Shown here piece by piece: positions 26,668-36,464 of a DNA stretch of 64,000 nt. The notes under the pieces are model-generated. The model made no database searches, was not told the DNA's origin, and saw nothing but the letters and a program-made list of their open reading frames with translations. The position numbers and the translations under genes were made by a program. This stretch comes from an uncultured Lachnospiraceae bacterium. Lineage in GTDB: Bacteria > Bacillota > Clostridia > Lachnospirales > Lachnospiraceae. Numbering within the stretch: position 1 is the first letter of the stretch; the number at the start of each line of letters is the position of its first letter. The stretch is from NCBI GenBank assembly GCA_947652735.1, contig CANTEG010000009.1, positions 1 through 64,000 of the forward strand, in the 5' to 3' direction.

Positions 26668-27784
26668 AAAAGTACTGGTCATTCTTTTGTGCATTGTCAT
26701 GCTATGCAGTGGGTGCAACGCCCGGAATAATCAAAATGGGGTTACCTCGGATAATGATACTTACAATTTGCAGGAAAACAGGGATGAGTTCAATTATGTA
26801 CATACGGACACTGACTGCAACATTGATGAACATGCAACAAATATATCAACAGATATTTTATCGGATATTCCGTCTTATTCAGGTGAGCCTTATGTGGAGA
26901 TTAATCATAATATCCCAAATTTTACAGATGGGGAAAAAGAAAGCAGGACGGCATTTGAGCTTTATAGTGAATTGGATGAGCTGGGACGCTGCGGCGAGGC
27001 ATATGCAAATATATGTCAGGAACTCATGCCGACGGAGGAGCGGGGTGAGATAGGTCATATTAAACCATCAGGATGGCAACTGATAAAATATGACATCGTA
27101 GACGGAAATTATCTTTACAACAGATGCCATCTAATTGCGTATCAGCTTGCAGGTGAAAATGCAAATGAGAAGAACCTGATTACAGGCACGAGATACTTTA
27201 ATGTGACGGGTATGCTGACCTTTGAAAATCAGGTTGCAGAGTATGTGAAAGCAACGGGGAACCATGTGTTGTATCGTGTAACTCCAATATATAATGGAAA
27301 CGATTTGGTGGCAGCAGGTGTTCAAATGGAAGCATATTCCGTTGAGGATGACGGAAGCGGCATATGTTTTAACGTATTCGTGTATAATGTCCAGCCTGGT
27401 ATCAGCATTGATTATGCAACGGGTGAGAGCAGACTGATTGCAGGAAGTGATGGTTCAGATACAGGAAATGTGCCGAATGAAAGTGCTTCGGACTATATGA
27501 CGGATGTAAATGCAGCGGATACGAAGACGGAACATGTATCGGAAGATAATGCATCGGATATGAAAGAATCATATATCTCGGAGGATAATACTTTAAAAGA
27601 AAATGCTGGGAAGAACGATGCAGACAAGCAGACATATATATTAAACAAAAATACGAAAAAATTTCATCTTCCTACATGTGAAAGCGTCAGTGACATAAAA
27701 GAAGAAAACAAAAAAGAGGTCGTTGGAAGCAGGAAAGAAATCATGGATGAGGGATATGTGCCATGCAAGAGATGTAACCCATAG
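26657..27784 (+). CDS. Secreted DNA/RNA non-specific endonuclease lipoprotein
   Basis: 375 residues. The first 20 residues are a lipoprotein signal with lipobox LCSGC. Residues 65-250 match DNA/RNA non-specific nucleases of the EndA/Spd type: GEIGHIKPSGW, then YNRCHLIAYQLAGENANEKN with the metal-binding Asn and Tyr. The usual D-R-G-H motif is replaced by a G-H-x-x-P-S-G-W variant typical of the streptococcal branch. A low-complexity D/S/E-rich linker (about 265-320) leads to a C-terminal Ada-like Cys module (FHLPTCESV ... YVPCKRCNP). Likely cell-surface DNA degradation or uptake. It overlaps the upstream regulator by 11 nt. Confidence 0.88.
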   Translation: MRCKKVLVILLCIVMLCSGCNARNNQNGVTSDNDTYNLQENRDEFNYVHTDTDCNIDEHATNISTDILSDIPSYSGEPYVEINHNIPNFTDGEKESRTAFELYSELDELGRCGEAYANICQELMPTEERGEIGHIKPSGWQLIKYDIVDGNYLYNRCHLIAYQLAGENANEKNLITGTRYFNVTGMLTFENQVAEYVKATGNHVLYRVTPIYNGNDLVAAGVQMEAYSVEDDGSGICFNVFVYNVQPGISIDYATGESRLIAGSDGSDTGNVPNESASDYMTDVNAADTKTEHVSEDNASDMKESYISEDNTLKENAGKNDADKQTYILNKNTKKFHLPTCESVSDIKEENKKEVVGSRKEIMDEGYVPCKRCNP

Positions 27785-27928
27785 AAAAATGGAGGAAGTA
27801 TCACTTTTGATATGGCTAAAGTGCATATTTTATGCTGGTAAATAAGGTATTGTAATGATATAATTTAAAAAGCTTTTTGGATAATACAGTATCCGACTAA
27901 AATTTAATATTACGAGGTAATATTCCAA

Positions 27929-28504
27929 GTGAAGAGAAAAATTAAAATCAGTTTCAATGCCCCGATAACATTAACGCTCGTTTTTATATGTTTTATAGCC
28001 ACACTGCTTGGTGTGATTACAGGGGGAGCAAGTACCAGACTTTTGTTTATGACATATCATTCGTCATTGTTAAATCCAATGACATATATAAGGTTTATCA
28101 CACACATTTTCGGTCACAGCGGTTGGAGTCATTTTATAGGAAATGCTTCGTATTTACTGTTGCTTGGACCTTTGCTGGAAGAAAAATACGGTTCGAAGGA
28201 AATGCTGGAGGTAATAGGAGCTACAGCGTTGGTAGTGGGAATTGGAAACTGGATTTTCTTTAGCAGATATGCTTTGTGTGGTGCAAGCGGTGTGGTGTTT
28301 GCATTTATTTTACTGGCATCATTTACAAGCTTTACTGAGGGGGAAATACCATTAACATTTATTTTGGTAACGGTAGTTTATATTGGACAACAGGTATATG
28401 AGGGCATTGCCTTGCATGACAACATTTCCCATATGGCACATATCGCAGGCGGTTTTGTCGGAGCGGGAACAGGATATATGCTGAATAAAAAGTCATCCTA
28501 TTGA
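27929..28504 (+). CDS. Rhomboid-family intramembrane serine protease
   Basis: 191 residues, about six membrane helices. The catalytic Ser is in CGASGVVFAF and the catalytic His in NISHMAHIAGGFVG; the HSGWSHFIGNASYLLLLG helix is also typical. GTG start at 27929 with GAGG 11 nt upstream. It cleaves membrane-protein substrates inside the bilayer; target unknown. A promoter-like TATAAT lies near 27857. Confidence 0.9.
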   Translation: MKRKIKISFNAPITLTLVFICFIATLLGVITGGASTRLLFMTYHSSLLNPMTYIRFITHIFGHSGWSHFIGNASYLLLLGPLLEEKYGSKEMLEVIGATALVVGIGNWIFFSRYALCGASGVVFAFILLASFTSFTEGEIPLTFILVTVVYIGQQVYEGIALHDNISHMAHIAGGFVGAGTGYMLNKKSSY

Positions 28505-28546
28505 GGTGATGCTGAAAGATAAGGGAAAGGACGAATCAGATTTATA

Positions 28547-30244
28547 ATGAAGACAAGTAATGAGCTGCGGACACTGCTTCACAGCATAGACCATAAGGGA
28601 TATCCGAATTATAAGCAGACAGCAGGAGGATATCATTTTAAGCAGTATGACCTTTATATCGACCATGTACAGGGTGACCCGTTTGCTTCACCATCCAGTC
28701 TGCATGTTGAGGTGTTTCATGGAAAAGCAGGTTTCCCTGAGGAATATTACAAGGGAACTGGAGCAGTTGTGGCACGAATTGCATTGCAGGACTATCTGAC
28801 AAGACTTTTATGTGCACAATTTGAACAGTATAATTTTAAGGCAAAAGGATCAGGCAAGAGTGGACTGATTTCTATCAGCCGATGCGGGCAGGCGGTACTG
28901 GAGCGTACAGCCTGCCAAATTACTGATGAGAAAATAATCATGCGGTTTCATGTTGGCTTTCCTGCATTTGGAAGAACGATTAACGCAGGAGAACTGGAAA
29001 AAATCTTATTTGATTTTCTGCCTAAATGCGTGGAGAACAGTGCGTATTATGTAAACTTGGATAAGAAAAAGGTCGAAGCTGCCGTATTTCTTGCGGAAGA
29101 CCAAAGTGCACTACGGCAAATATTAAAGAAGGAGAAGCTGGTGGCATTTGTTGCAAATGGTTCCATTTTACCGAGACAAAGTGGTGTCTCGGAGCGTCCG
29201 TTAAAGGGTGCTGTTCCGTTTACTTCGCCATCATCAATGGAGAGAAGCTTTTTGTTGCCGCATATGGGGGAAATAAGCGGGATGGCAGTTCCTGAGGGGA
29301 TAACACTCATTGTCGGAGGAGGCTATCACGGAAAATCAACGCTTTTGTCGGCTATACAGCAGGGCATTTACAATCATATTGCAGGGGATGGCAGGGAATT
29401 TGTCATTACTGAGCAATCTGCAGTTAAGCTTCGGGCGGAGGATGGACGTTCCATAAGAAATGTGAATATATCATTATTTATAAATGACTTGCCAAACAAC
29501 AAGGACACCAGTGCTTTTAGTACAGAGGATGCAAGCGGAAGTACCTCGCAGGCAGCAGGTGTCATCGAGGGAATTGAGGCAGGAACAAGGCTGCTTCTGA
29601 TTGACGAGGATACGTCAGCAACGAATTTTATGGTTCGGGATGAATTTATGCAGCAGGTAATCAGCCGTGAAAAAGAGCCAATTACACCGTTTTTGGAGCG
29701 TGCACGTGATTTGTATGAAAAAACAGGTGTTTCCACAATTCTTGTTGCAGGCAGTTCGGGAGCTTTTTTCCATATTGCGGATGATATACTGCAAATGGAT
29801 TGCTACAAAACAGTTGACATAACATCTAAAGTGAAAGGCATGTGTGACAGTTACACGGCACCGAGGACGCAGGCACCAAATTACAGTATATCAAAGTTTG
29901 AGCGTGTCCTGCCAAAGTATTGTGGCGACAAATCCCGCAATCGTCCTATGAAAGTTAAGGCGTTTGGCGTGGAGTCATTATCACTTGATAAGTCAAGTGT
30001 GGATGTACGTTACGTTGAGCAGCTTATAGACGCGGAACAGACAACGGCACTTGCTTATATGATGAGGTATATATTGGAAAACAAGCTGAATGGAAAAAAT
30101 ACAGTAAGGGATATTGTAAATGCAGTAGAGCAAGAGTTTGAGAGTAAGGGCTTTGCCGCCTTTTGCGGCTCTTATGTACCGTGTGGTCTTGCAAGACCAA
30201 GAATACAGGAAATTTACGCGTGCCTGAACCGTTTTAGGGGATAA
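28547..30244 (+). CDS. ABC-class ATPase (COG3044 type)
   Basis: 565 residues matching the predicted ABC-class ATPase family. N-terminal part IDHKGYPNYKQTAGGYHF, Walker A at about residue 265 (GGGYHGKSTLL), Walker B LLLIDEDTSATNFM. No membrane segments and no ABC transporter signature typical of importers, so cytosolic. Biochemical role unknown; some annotations link the family to isopentenyl-diphosphate enzymes, on little evidence. Followed closely by a DEDDh exonuclease gene, 46 nt apart. Confidence 0.85.
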   Translation: MKTSNELRTLLHSIDHKGYPNYKQTAGGYHFKQYDLYIDHVQGDPFASPSSLHVEVFHGKAGFPEEYYKGTGAVVARIALQDYLTRLLCAQFEQYNFKAKGSGKSGLISISRCGQAVLERTACQITDEKIIMRFHVGFPAFGRTINAGELEKILFDFLPKCVENSAYYVNLDKKKVEAAVFLAEDQSALRQILKKEKLVAFVANGSILPRQSGVSERPLKGAVPFTSPSSMERSFLLPHMGEISGMAVPEGITLIVGGGYHGKSTLLSAIQQGIYNHIAGDGREFVITEQSAVKLRAEDGRSIRNVNISLFINDLPNNKDTSAFSTEDASGSTSQAAGVIEGIEAGTRLLLIDEDTSATNFMVRDEFMQQVISREKEPITPFLERARDLYEKTGVSTILVAGSSGAFFHIADDILQMDCYKTVDITSKVKGMCDSYTAPRTQAPNYSISKFERVLPKYCGDKSRNRPMKVKAFGVESLSLDKSSVDVRYVEQLIDAEQTTALAYMMRYILENKLNGKNTVRDIVNAVEQEFESKGFAAFCGSYVPCGLARPRIQEIYACLNRFRG

Positions 30245-30290
30245 GGTACCTTTGGATGATGTATCGATTGTTTACCTGAGAGGAGTTTAC

Positions 30291-30929
30291 ATGAGTACAA
30301 CGATAAGTTTAAATGTATCAAAGGAACAGCAGTCAGTTGTGAACAAGGAAGAAAGAGACATTACCGATAAATTTGCAGTCATTGACACTGAGACAAATTG
30401 GTATGATGAGGTAATGTCCATTGGCATAGTAGTTGCCGAGAAGGAAACCATGAAAAAAATTGATGCTGTATATTACATATTTGATCCAGAGTATAAAGTA
30501 GGCGGGATGTTTTCGGATGAACTGTTTTGTCACGATGACAAAGCCTGTATTACAAGCAGGGCTCAGGCGTTGAAAGAAATAAAACAATGGCTGGATGCTT
30601 ATCATGTACAGAAGCTGTTTGCTTATAATGCCAGATTTGATAAGATGCATTTGCCCGAATATGCCATGTATCAATGGTATGATATTATGCGCTTGGCTGC
30701 GTACCGTCAATATAACAAAGCCATACCTGATACTGCGGATTGCTACAGGACAGGGAAAATGAAACGGGGATATGGCGTTGAAAATGTATTGAAAATGCTT
30801 AGCGATAACAATGGATACAGGGAAACGCATAATGCGGTTTTGGATGCAGAGGATGAACTGCAAATTATGCAATTGATGGGACATGGGATAAGTGAATATG
30901 ATATTGCATTGATACCAAATAAGAAATAA
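30291..30929 (+). CDS. DEDDh 3'-5' exonuclease (DnaQ-like)
   Basis: 212 residues. Exonuclease motif I AVIDTETNW (D-x-E), motif II YNARFDKMHL and motif III ETHNAVLDAEDEL with the catalytic His and Asp all present, so it should be active. A 28-residue polar N-terminal extension precedes the fold. ATG 30291 has GAGAGGAG 6 nt upstream. RNase T/DNA polymerase epsilon-like proofreading or RNA trimming; not fused to a polymerase. Confidence 0.85.
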   Translation: MSTTISLNVSKEQQSVVNKEERDITDKFAVIDTETNWYDEVMSIGIVVAEKETMKKIDAVYYIFDPEYKVGGMFSDELFCHDDKACITSRAQALKEIKQWLDAYHVQKLFAYNARFDKMHLPEYAMYQWYDIMRLAAYRQYNKAIPDTADCYRTGKMKRGYGVENVLKMLSDNNGYRETHNAVLDAEDELQIMQLMGHGISEYDIALIPNKK

Positions 30930-30978
30930 AGAATATAAGTGAAGTTAAGAAGATAAACAGCTAACACCAAATAAAAAA

Positions 30979-31006
30979 CGAAGGCTCTGTAATTACAGAA
31001 CCTTCG
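30979..31006. terminator. Bidirectional terminator overlapping the ATPase stop codon
   Basis: CGAAGGCTCTGTAA and TTACAGAACCTTCG form a 14-bp stem with one mismatch and no spare loop. The stop codon of the minus-strand ABC ATPase lies inside it (30993-30995). A-rich flank on the left supplies T residues for the minus strand. Confidence 0.7.
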
Positions 31007-31823
31007 AAAGAAAATCTTTTAATCTCGGATTTTTCGGATGTGCAAAAAATTCATCAGGCGGGGCACTTTCTAAAATCTGTCCCTCGTCAATAAATAATAC
31101 ACGATTGGCAACTTCTCTCGCAAATCCCATCTCGTGAGTTACGATAATCATTGTCATACCATCCTTTGCAAGTGCCTTCATCAGGTCAAGGACCTCACCT
31201 ACCATTTCAGGGTCTAAGGCACTGGTTGGTTCATCGAAAAGAATAACATCAGGATTCATGGCAAGAGAACGTACGATTGCAACTCTTTGCTTTTGACCAC
31301 CTGAAAGGGTGGAAGGGTAAACATCTGCCTTATCCTCAAGTCCTATCCTTGACAGTAATTCCATTGCCTGTGTTCGGGCATTTTCAATAATGGAAGCTTT
31401 GGTTTCTGTTATCTCCTGTAAAGGCTTCTTGTTGCCGGATGACCGAAACAGGTTGGCAAACTTTGTACGTGCATTTTTTCTTTTTGCCTTTTTCAAATCC
31501 TTACAATTTAAGTGAACAGGTGCAAGCATTATATTTTGAAGTACGGTTTTGTTGTTAAACAGGTTGAAATGCTGGAACACCATGCCCATATGTCTTCTGT
31601 GTACATTGATATCAACCTTAAGGTCTGCAATGTCAACACCGTTAAATATTATCTGTCCGCCTGTCGGGTCTTCCATACAGTTGAGACAGCGTAAAAATGT
31701 ACTTTTACCAGAGCCGGATGGTCCTATGACAACCACGATGTCACCTTTGTTAATGGTGACATCTATGCCGTTTAAGACCTTGTTATCTCCAAAATGTTTT
31801 TCCAGATTAATGACGTCTATCAC
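30993..31823 (-). CDS. Polar amino-acid ABC transporter ATPase
   Basis: 276 residues of the GlnQ/ArtP class. Walker [11 protein letters not shown]-loop [10 protein letters not shown], signature LSGGQKQR, Walker [16 protein letters not shown]-loop THEMGFA. Usual length is about 240; here a basic insert of some 40 residues lies between the Q-loop and the signature (around [12 protein letters not shown] to [13 protein letters not shown]). Last gene of the binding protein-permease-ATPase operon; its start overlaps the permease by 17 nt. Confidence 0.95.
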   Translation of the reverse strand: MIDVINLEKHFGDNKVLNGIDVTINKGDIVVVIGPSGSGKSTFLRCLNCMEDPTGGQIIFNGVDIADLKVDINVHRRHMGMVFQHFNLFNNKTVLQNIMLAPVHLNCKDLKKAKRKNARTKFANLFRSSGNKKPLQEITETKASIIENARTQAMELLSRIGLEDKADVYPSTLSGGQKQRVAIVRSLAMNPDVILFDEPTSALDPEMVGEVLDLMKALAKDGMTMIIVTHEMGFAREVANRVLFIDEGQILESAPPDEFFAHPKNPRLKDFLSKVL

Positions 31824-32517
31824 TTTTTCTCAGGCTCCTTTCCATAATTTTAATTCCCAAGCTGATAATCAATACCAAAATAATGTAAATGATTGCCATG
31901 GTAAGATAAGGAACCATAAACTCATAACTGTTGCTTCCAATGTAGTTAAATGCAACGTACAAATCGGCAGCACCCACAAAGCTGACAACAGAGGTTTCTT
32001 TAATGAGGGCTATAAATTCATTTCCAAGTGTTGGGAGAATGTTTTTTACTGCCTGCGGAATCACAATTTTTATCATGGTTGTACCAAAACTTAAGCCGAC
32101 TGCACGGCCTGCTTCCATTTGTCCTTGGTCAACAGATAAAATACCGCTTCGCATTATCTCCGATATATATGCACCGCTGTTTAGTCCGAATACCAAAATT
32201 GCTACCTGCACACCTGTCATATGTGCATTCCAAAGTGGAAGCATGACGTAGTAAAAAACAAGGAGCTGGACAACCACAGGTGTTCCCCTGAACAATGCAA
32301 CATATAAGCTGCATATTGTGTTTAAAACACGGGGCAGAACCTTATATTTCGGCAGAACCCTTATGGTGGCAATCACGGTTCCGATTACAATACCTATAAT
32401 GAGCCCAAGTACAGCAATCAGAAGCGTGTTTTTTAATCCCTCAAGAACCTTGATATAACCCTTGTGGTCTATAAGTATTTCTATGAATTTCTCAATCTTT
32501 TGGATAAAGTTGTCCAT
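31807..32517 (-). CDS. Polar amino-acid ABC transporter permease
   Basis: 236 residues with about five membrane helices. HisM/GlnP-type signatures are the [16 protein letters not shown] segment and the EAA-loop region [22 protein letters not shown]. Probably a homodimer with the ATPase encoded downstream. It lies 13 nt after the binding protein gene. Confidence 0.95.
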   Translation of the reverse strand: MDNFIQKIEKFIEILIDHKGYIKVLEGLKNTLLIAVLGLIIGIVIGTVIATIRVLPKYKVLPRVLNTICSLYVALFRGTPVVVQLLVFYYVMLPLWNAHMTGVQVAILVFGLNSGAYISEIMRSGILSVDQGQMEAGRAVGLSFGTTMIKIVIPQAVKNILPTLGNEFIALIKETSVVSFVGAADLYVAFNYIGSNSYEFMVPYLTMAIIYIILVLIISLGIKIMERSLRKSDRRH

Positions 32518-32530
32518 TTATAAACCTTTC

Positions 32531-33397
32531 CTACTGCATCTTATTAATAGAGTCAGTAATACATGCTGCCGGTGCAGAGTCGATAATAACATATTGAATG
32601 TTTCCGTTTAACAAATCCTGTACTGCAAGTGCACCGTTCTTATAGCCGATGGTCTCAACATTAAATCCGTCAAAGCCCCATTCGGCATCGCCCTCACTGT
32701 AAAACTGTCCTGTGGTTCCAAGCTGCACACCGATTTTAACATTCTTATCCTTCGTCTTTAAAATTGCTTCAATTGAAGCGGCATCCGTACATGAGTCAAA
32801 CTCTGTGTTGTCAGAAGGGACGATTAATCTTTGTGATGCATTATAGTAAGAGTTTGAGAATGTTACATATTCCTCACGGTCCTCTCTTACGGTAAGACCT
32901 GCCATTGCAATGTCACATTTCTGTTGTCCTACGGAAAGACATACTGCCTCAAAATCCATGTTCTGGATAACAAGCTCCTTGCCGAGTTTTTCAGCAAGCT
33001 TAGCGGCAATTTCCATGTCAATACCATAGTAGCTGTCACCCTGAACATACTCAAATGGCTCAAACGCAGCGTTTGTTGCAACAACAAGCTGGTCCTTGCT
33101 CTCGTCATATGCAGCAGATTTAATTGCGACAGGAGTGCCGTCACCGAAATAGTGGTTACAGATTTCATCAAATGTACCGTCAGCCTGAATATCAGTTATA
33201 AATGTGTTTATTTCTTCCAAAAGCTCAGGCTGTGTTTTATCTACGCCAAATGCATATTCCTCATTTGTGAGGTCAATCTCGATAACCTTTGAGGTTGTCT
33301 TTGTCTGCTTATCATCTTTCTTATTTCCGCATCCTGTAAGCACTGACAGACATAAAGCTGCCGTGAGTAAAAGGGCGGTTAGTTTCTTTGCTTTCAT
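32531..33397 (-). CDS. Amino-acid ABC transporter substrate-binding lipoprotein, apparently permuted
   Basis: 288 residues with signal and lipobox LSVLTGC. Mature N-terminal residues about 40-95 (LTNEEYAFGVDKTQPELLEE, then GTFDEICNHYFGDG) resemble the segment that normally ends family-3 binding proteins. The domain that normally begins them (LVVATNAAFEPFEY) follows at about residue 106. The protein ends with YVIIDSAPAACITDSINKMQ, a hinge-region motif that is usually internal. The order is therefore consistent with a circular permutation. Substrate is probably a polar amino acid. First gene of its operon. Confidence 0.9.
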   Translation of the reverse strand: MKAKKLTALLLTAALCLSVLTGCGNKKDDKQTKTTSKVIEIDLTNEEYAFGVDKTQPELLEEINTFITDIQADGTFDEICNHYFGDGTPVAIKSAAYDESKDQLVVATNAAFEPFEYVQGDSYYGIDMEIAAKLAEKLGKELVIQNMDFEAVCLSVGQQKCDIAMAGLTVREDREEYVTFSNSYYNASQRLIVPSDNTEFDSCTDAASIEAILKTKDKNVKIGVQLGTTGQFYSEGDAEWGFDGFNVETIGYKNGALAVQDLLNGNIQYVIIDSAPAACITDSINKMQ

Positions 33398-33490
33398 AAT
33401 TTAATGTTCTTCCTTTCATGGTTAAATAGTTAAGATGTACTGTACGACATGCTTTTTGGACAGTCGTAAAATAAATACTTTTTCTGCTGT

Positions 33491-33519
33491 AATATAACAC
33501 TTTATGCAAGAAAAAGCAA
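33491..33519 (-). promoter_or_regulatory. Promoter of the amino-acid ABC operon
   Basis: Minus strand TTGCTT (33514-33519), 17 bp, TATATT (33491-33496), about 95 bp before the binding-protein start. The leader contains the inverted pair ACGAC/GTCGT but no riboswitch I recognise. Divergently, TATAAT at 33572-33577 probably serves the gene at 33658. Confidence 0.6.
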
Positions 33520-33657
33520 TAAGCTTTAATGGGATAAAAAACCTTGTGTTTTACAATTGATGATGGTATTATATAATAACGTTAATATACAATGCCTTCG
33601 TTATGCAATGAATGGTTGTGTTTAATAATATATTATGCTTGTATAAGAGGTGAAACC

Positions 33658-34428
33658 GTGATAGACGAAAGTAGAGTAAAGCTTATGACTAAGCTTGCTA
33701 TATATGAGAAAAATGAGGGGCACAGGACTGTCCCTATGAGTAGATATTATAAAAAGGATTATGTAAGATACAATGTGCTGAAAACATGGGTGGCAGCAAC
33801 GGTAGTTTACTGGTCGGTATTTGCAGCATACATATATATGAGCTTTGAGGATGTACTTACAAAAATAAATGAGTTGGATTACTTTGATATAATGTATAAG
33901 CTGTTGATTGGATATGCGGCATTTTGCGTACTTTATTATCTGTTTTCCAGCATGGTTTATGGCTATAGATATGAAAAGGCAAAAAAAGGCTTGGCGGAAT
34001 ATAACGGAAACTTAAAGAAGCTGATTGCAATTGAGTCGGGCGAGGACATTTCAAATAAGGTGGTTGTCACCAAAGACAGTGATTTGGAGGAAGTTGTTGA
34101 ATCCAAGGCAAAGGCGGCAAACCCAAGAGTCAGGGTAAACAGGACTGAGCTTGTAAGAAATCAGCAGGAGCTTGAAGAAAAGAAAAAAGAGCAGCAGATT
34201 ATTGAGAATGTCAGAAGGAGAAATGACCGTATCGCCATGCAGAACGAAACACTGATAAGACAGCAAAGACAGGCAGAGGAAGACAGGCGGCGTATCAGGG
34301 AGCGCAGACAACAGTTGGAGAGAGAACAGATGGACAGACTCAGAATTCAGCAGATGCAGAAGATGCAACAAAGACAAAACTACAGCTACGGTCAGAAATC
34401 ACAAAGTGATGAAGGGGGAGACAGATAA
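33658..34428 (+). CDS. Membrane/coiled-coil protein upstream of cdaA
   Basis: 256 residues, GTG start at 33658 with GAGGTG 6 nt upstream. Two membrane helices (about 40-62 and 78-100) follow a cytosolic N-terminus. The C-terminal 110 residues are a charged coiled coil rich in R, Q and E (RRRIRERRQQLEREQ), ending in a polar tail. No family recognised. Stop TAA directly abuts the next start codon, and the gene lies two positions before the cyclic-di-AMP synthase, so a role at the envelope linked to c-di-AMP is possible but unproven. Confidence 0.8.
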   Translation: MIDESRVKLMTKLAIYEKNEGHRTVPMSRYYKKDYVRYNVLKTWVAATVVYWSVFAAYIYMSFEDVLTKINELDYFDIMYKLLIGYAAFCVLYYLFSSMVYGYRYEKAKKGLAEYNGNLKKLIAIESGEDISNKVVVTKDSDLEEVVESKAKAANPRVRVNRTELVRNQQELEEKKKEQQIIENVRRRNDRIAMQNETLIRQQRQAEEDRRRIRERRQQLEREQMDRLRIQQMQKMQQRQNYSYGQKSQSDEGGDR

Positions 34429-35562
34429 ATGACAGGCTTATTGACCATTAAAGATGCCATCAGAGATTTTTTAAGAAAATATGATGAGATAACAACACCT
34501 ATAATCAGATTTATTATAGCGTTGATAGTATTTAAATCAGTAAATTCCATGTATGGATATTCAGACTTATTTGATAAGGGAGTAGTTATATTTCTCCTTT
34601 CCGTCATATCTGCATTAGTTTCAGATATTGTGGTTGTTTTACTTGTAGGAGCGGTAATGTGCGTAAATGCGTTTGCTATTTCCGTAGAGGTGGGAGTGCT
34701 GTTCCTGCTTATATTTATACTGATGTATGGTTTGTATATGAGGATGTTTCCTGATTGCAGTTGGATATTGATTTTGGTTCCGGTTTTATATACGTTGAAA
34801 ATACAGTATTCAATACCAATCATTGTTGCCATATTTGTCGGTTTACCGGGTGCGGTTCCTGCTGCATTTGGAATTGTGGTTTTTTATTTTTCACAGTATG
34901 CAAGAGAGGTTTATACTACTTTGCATGCGGCGGTCGTGGATGAAAATTTTCAGCCTATTACATACATTGTAAAAGAGTTGTCAAAAGATAAGGAAATGAT
35001 GGTTGCAGCAATCGTATTTGCAATCGTTATTGTCATTACAAATACAATACACAGACTGTCATTTGATTATTCATGGTATGTTGCGATAGGAGTTGGGGCA
35101 TTATGTAATATAATATGCTTTATCATATGCGGAACCGTTTTAGATGCCGGTGTAGGCGGCGGAGATGTTGTTCTTGGAACGATTATCGGTGTACTTCTTG
35201 CAGTTATCATACAGATGTGTAAGAGTGTTGTGGATTATTCCAGAAAAGAAAGCGTCCAATTTGAGGATGATGAATATTATTATTATGTAAAAGCGATTCC
35301 TAAGCTTGGGGAACCAACAAAGGAAAAAAGCGTCAAAACAATGACGGAAAGCAATAATAAGGAACGTGATGACGCGGATGTAAAGAGAAGACTGGCCGAG
35401 CATGCTGCTACAGTATCAAGAGACAGAAGGAGCATGGAGGAAAGCAGACAAAGACAATCGTCATTACAGGGTCAGAGAAGACAGCAACCGTCAGGTCAGA
35501 GCCAAAGCAGACAAAGACCGGCCTCACAAAGCTCGTCAAGACCAAATCCAAATAGAAAATAG
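34429..35562 (+). CDS. Polytopic membrane protein upstream of cdaA
   Basis: 377 residues with about eight hydrophobic segments between 20 and 255 (for example IRFIIALIVFKSV, VIFLLSVISALVSDIVVVLLVGAV in shorter pieces, and a glycine-rich LDAGVGGGDVVLG loop). The C-terminal 70 residues are disordered, with repeated SRQ/RQ and QS elements. It starts immediately after the preceding stop (TAAATG). Function unknown; conserved placement just before cdaA-cdaR suggests a partner in cell-wall or osmotic control. Confidence 0.8.
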   Translation: MTGLLTIKDAIRDFLRKYDEITTPIIRFIIALIVFKSVNSMYGYSDLFDKGVVIFLLSVISALVSDIVVVLLVGAVMCVNAFAISVEVGVLFLLIFILMYGLYMRMFPDCSWILILVPVLYTLKIQYSIPIIVAIFVGLPGAVPAAFGIVVFYFSQYAREVYTTLHAAVVDENFQPITYIVKELSKDKEMMVAAIVFAIVIVITNTIHRLSFDYSWYVAIGVGALCNIICFIICGTVLDAGVGGGDVVLGTIIGVLLAVIIQMCKSVVDYSRKESVQFEDDEYYYYVKAIPKLGEPTKEKSVKTMTESNNKERDDADVKRRLAEHAATVSRDRRSMEESRQRQSSLQGQRRQQPSGQSQSRQRPASQSSSRPNPNRK

Positions 35563-35582
35563 GTTATGCATGGGGTGTTTTT

Positions 35583-36464
35583 TTGAAAGAACTATTGGCG
35601 GAAATAATTGCACAATTTGACTGGATGTATTTACCAAAGATAACATTTGCTGATGTACTGGAAATTATTATACTTTCGTATTTACTATATCACATTATAC
35701 TTTGGTTTAAAAATACAAGAGCGTGGACGTTGCTCAAGGGTATTGCTGTGCTTTTAATCCTTATGTGCGTTGCGTATGTATTTAGATTGAACACCCTTAT
35801 GTGGATATTTAAAAATGCAATTAATGTGGGTATACTTGCAGTCATTATATTATTTCAGCCTGAGCTTCGGCGTGCACTGGAGGAGCTTGGCAGAAAAAAT
35901 ATAATATCTGATGTTATCATCCGTGATGATAAAAATGTAAAGAGTGAGCGCGTGAATTCGGACACAATTCAGGAGTTGGTTGCAGCTTCCATCGAAATGA
36001 GTAAGAATAAAACAGGGGCTCTTATTGTCGTAGAACAGGATGTTGCCCTTGGTGAATATGAAAGTACGGGAATCAATATTGATGCTGCCATCTCAAAGCA
36101 GTTGATTGTAAATATATTTGAGCATAATACGCCTCTCCATGACGGTGCGGTTATTATAAGAAATAACCGTGTTGTGGCTGCTACCTGTTATCTGCCGCTT
36201 ACAGGCAGGTCGGATTTAAATAAGGATTTAGGAACGAGACATAGGGCAGCAGTGGGTATAAGTGAAGTTTCCGACAGCATGACAATTATTGTGTCAGAGG
36301 AGACAGGTGCCATATCGGTTGCACAGGGAGGAACGCTCTCAAGCAACCTTGATCCTGAAATGCTTAGGAAACAACTGAACTCCCTTCGAAATAAGGCGTC
36401 AGAGTCAAGAAGACGCAAGAGAAGAAAAGGGGGTAAGAAGCATGAAGAAAAAGCTGTTGGATAA
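35583..36464 (+). CDS. cdaA: Membrane diadenylate cyclase CdaA
   Basis: 293 residues. Three N-terminal membrane helices (about 20-95), then the DisA_N/DAC domain with catalytic motifs DGAVII (HDGAVIIRN) and the RHRAAVG motif (GTRHRAAVGISE). It makes cyclic di-AMP from two ATP. TTG start at 35583 with GGGGTG upstream. The downstream cdaR overlaps by 23 nt, the conserved regulator pairing. C-terminus is basic (RRRKRRKGGKKHEE). GlmM, the usual third partner, is not in the window. Confidence 0.95.
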   Translation: MKELLAEIIAQFDWMYLPKITFADVLEIIILSYLLYHIILWFKNTRAWTLLKGIAVLLILMCVAYVFRLNTLMWIFKNAINVGILAVIILFQPELRRALEELGRKNIISDVIIRDDKNVKSERVNSDTIQELVAASIEMSKNKTGALIVVEQDVALGEYESTGINIDAAISKQLIVNIFEHNTPLHDGAVIIRNNRVVAATCYLPLTGRSDLNKDLGTRHRAAVGISEVSDSMTIIVSEETGAISVAQGGTLSSNLDPEMLRKQLNSLRNKASESRRRKRRKGGKKHEEKAVG

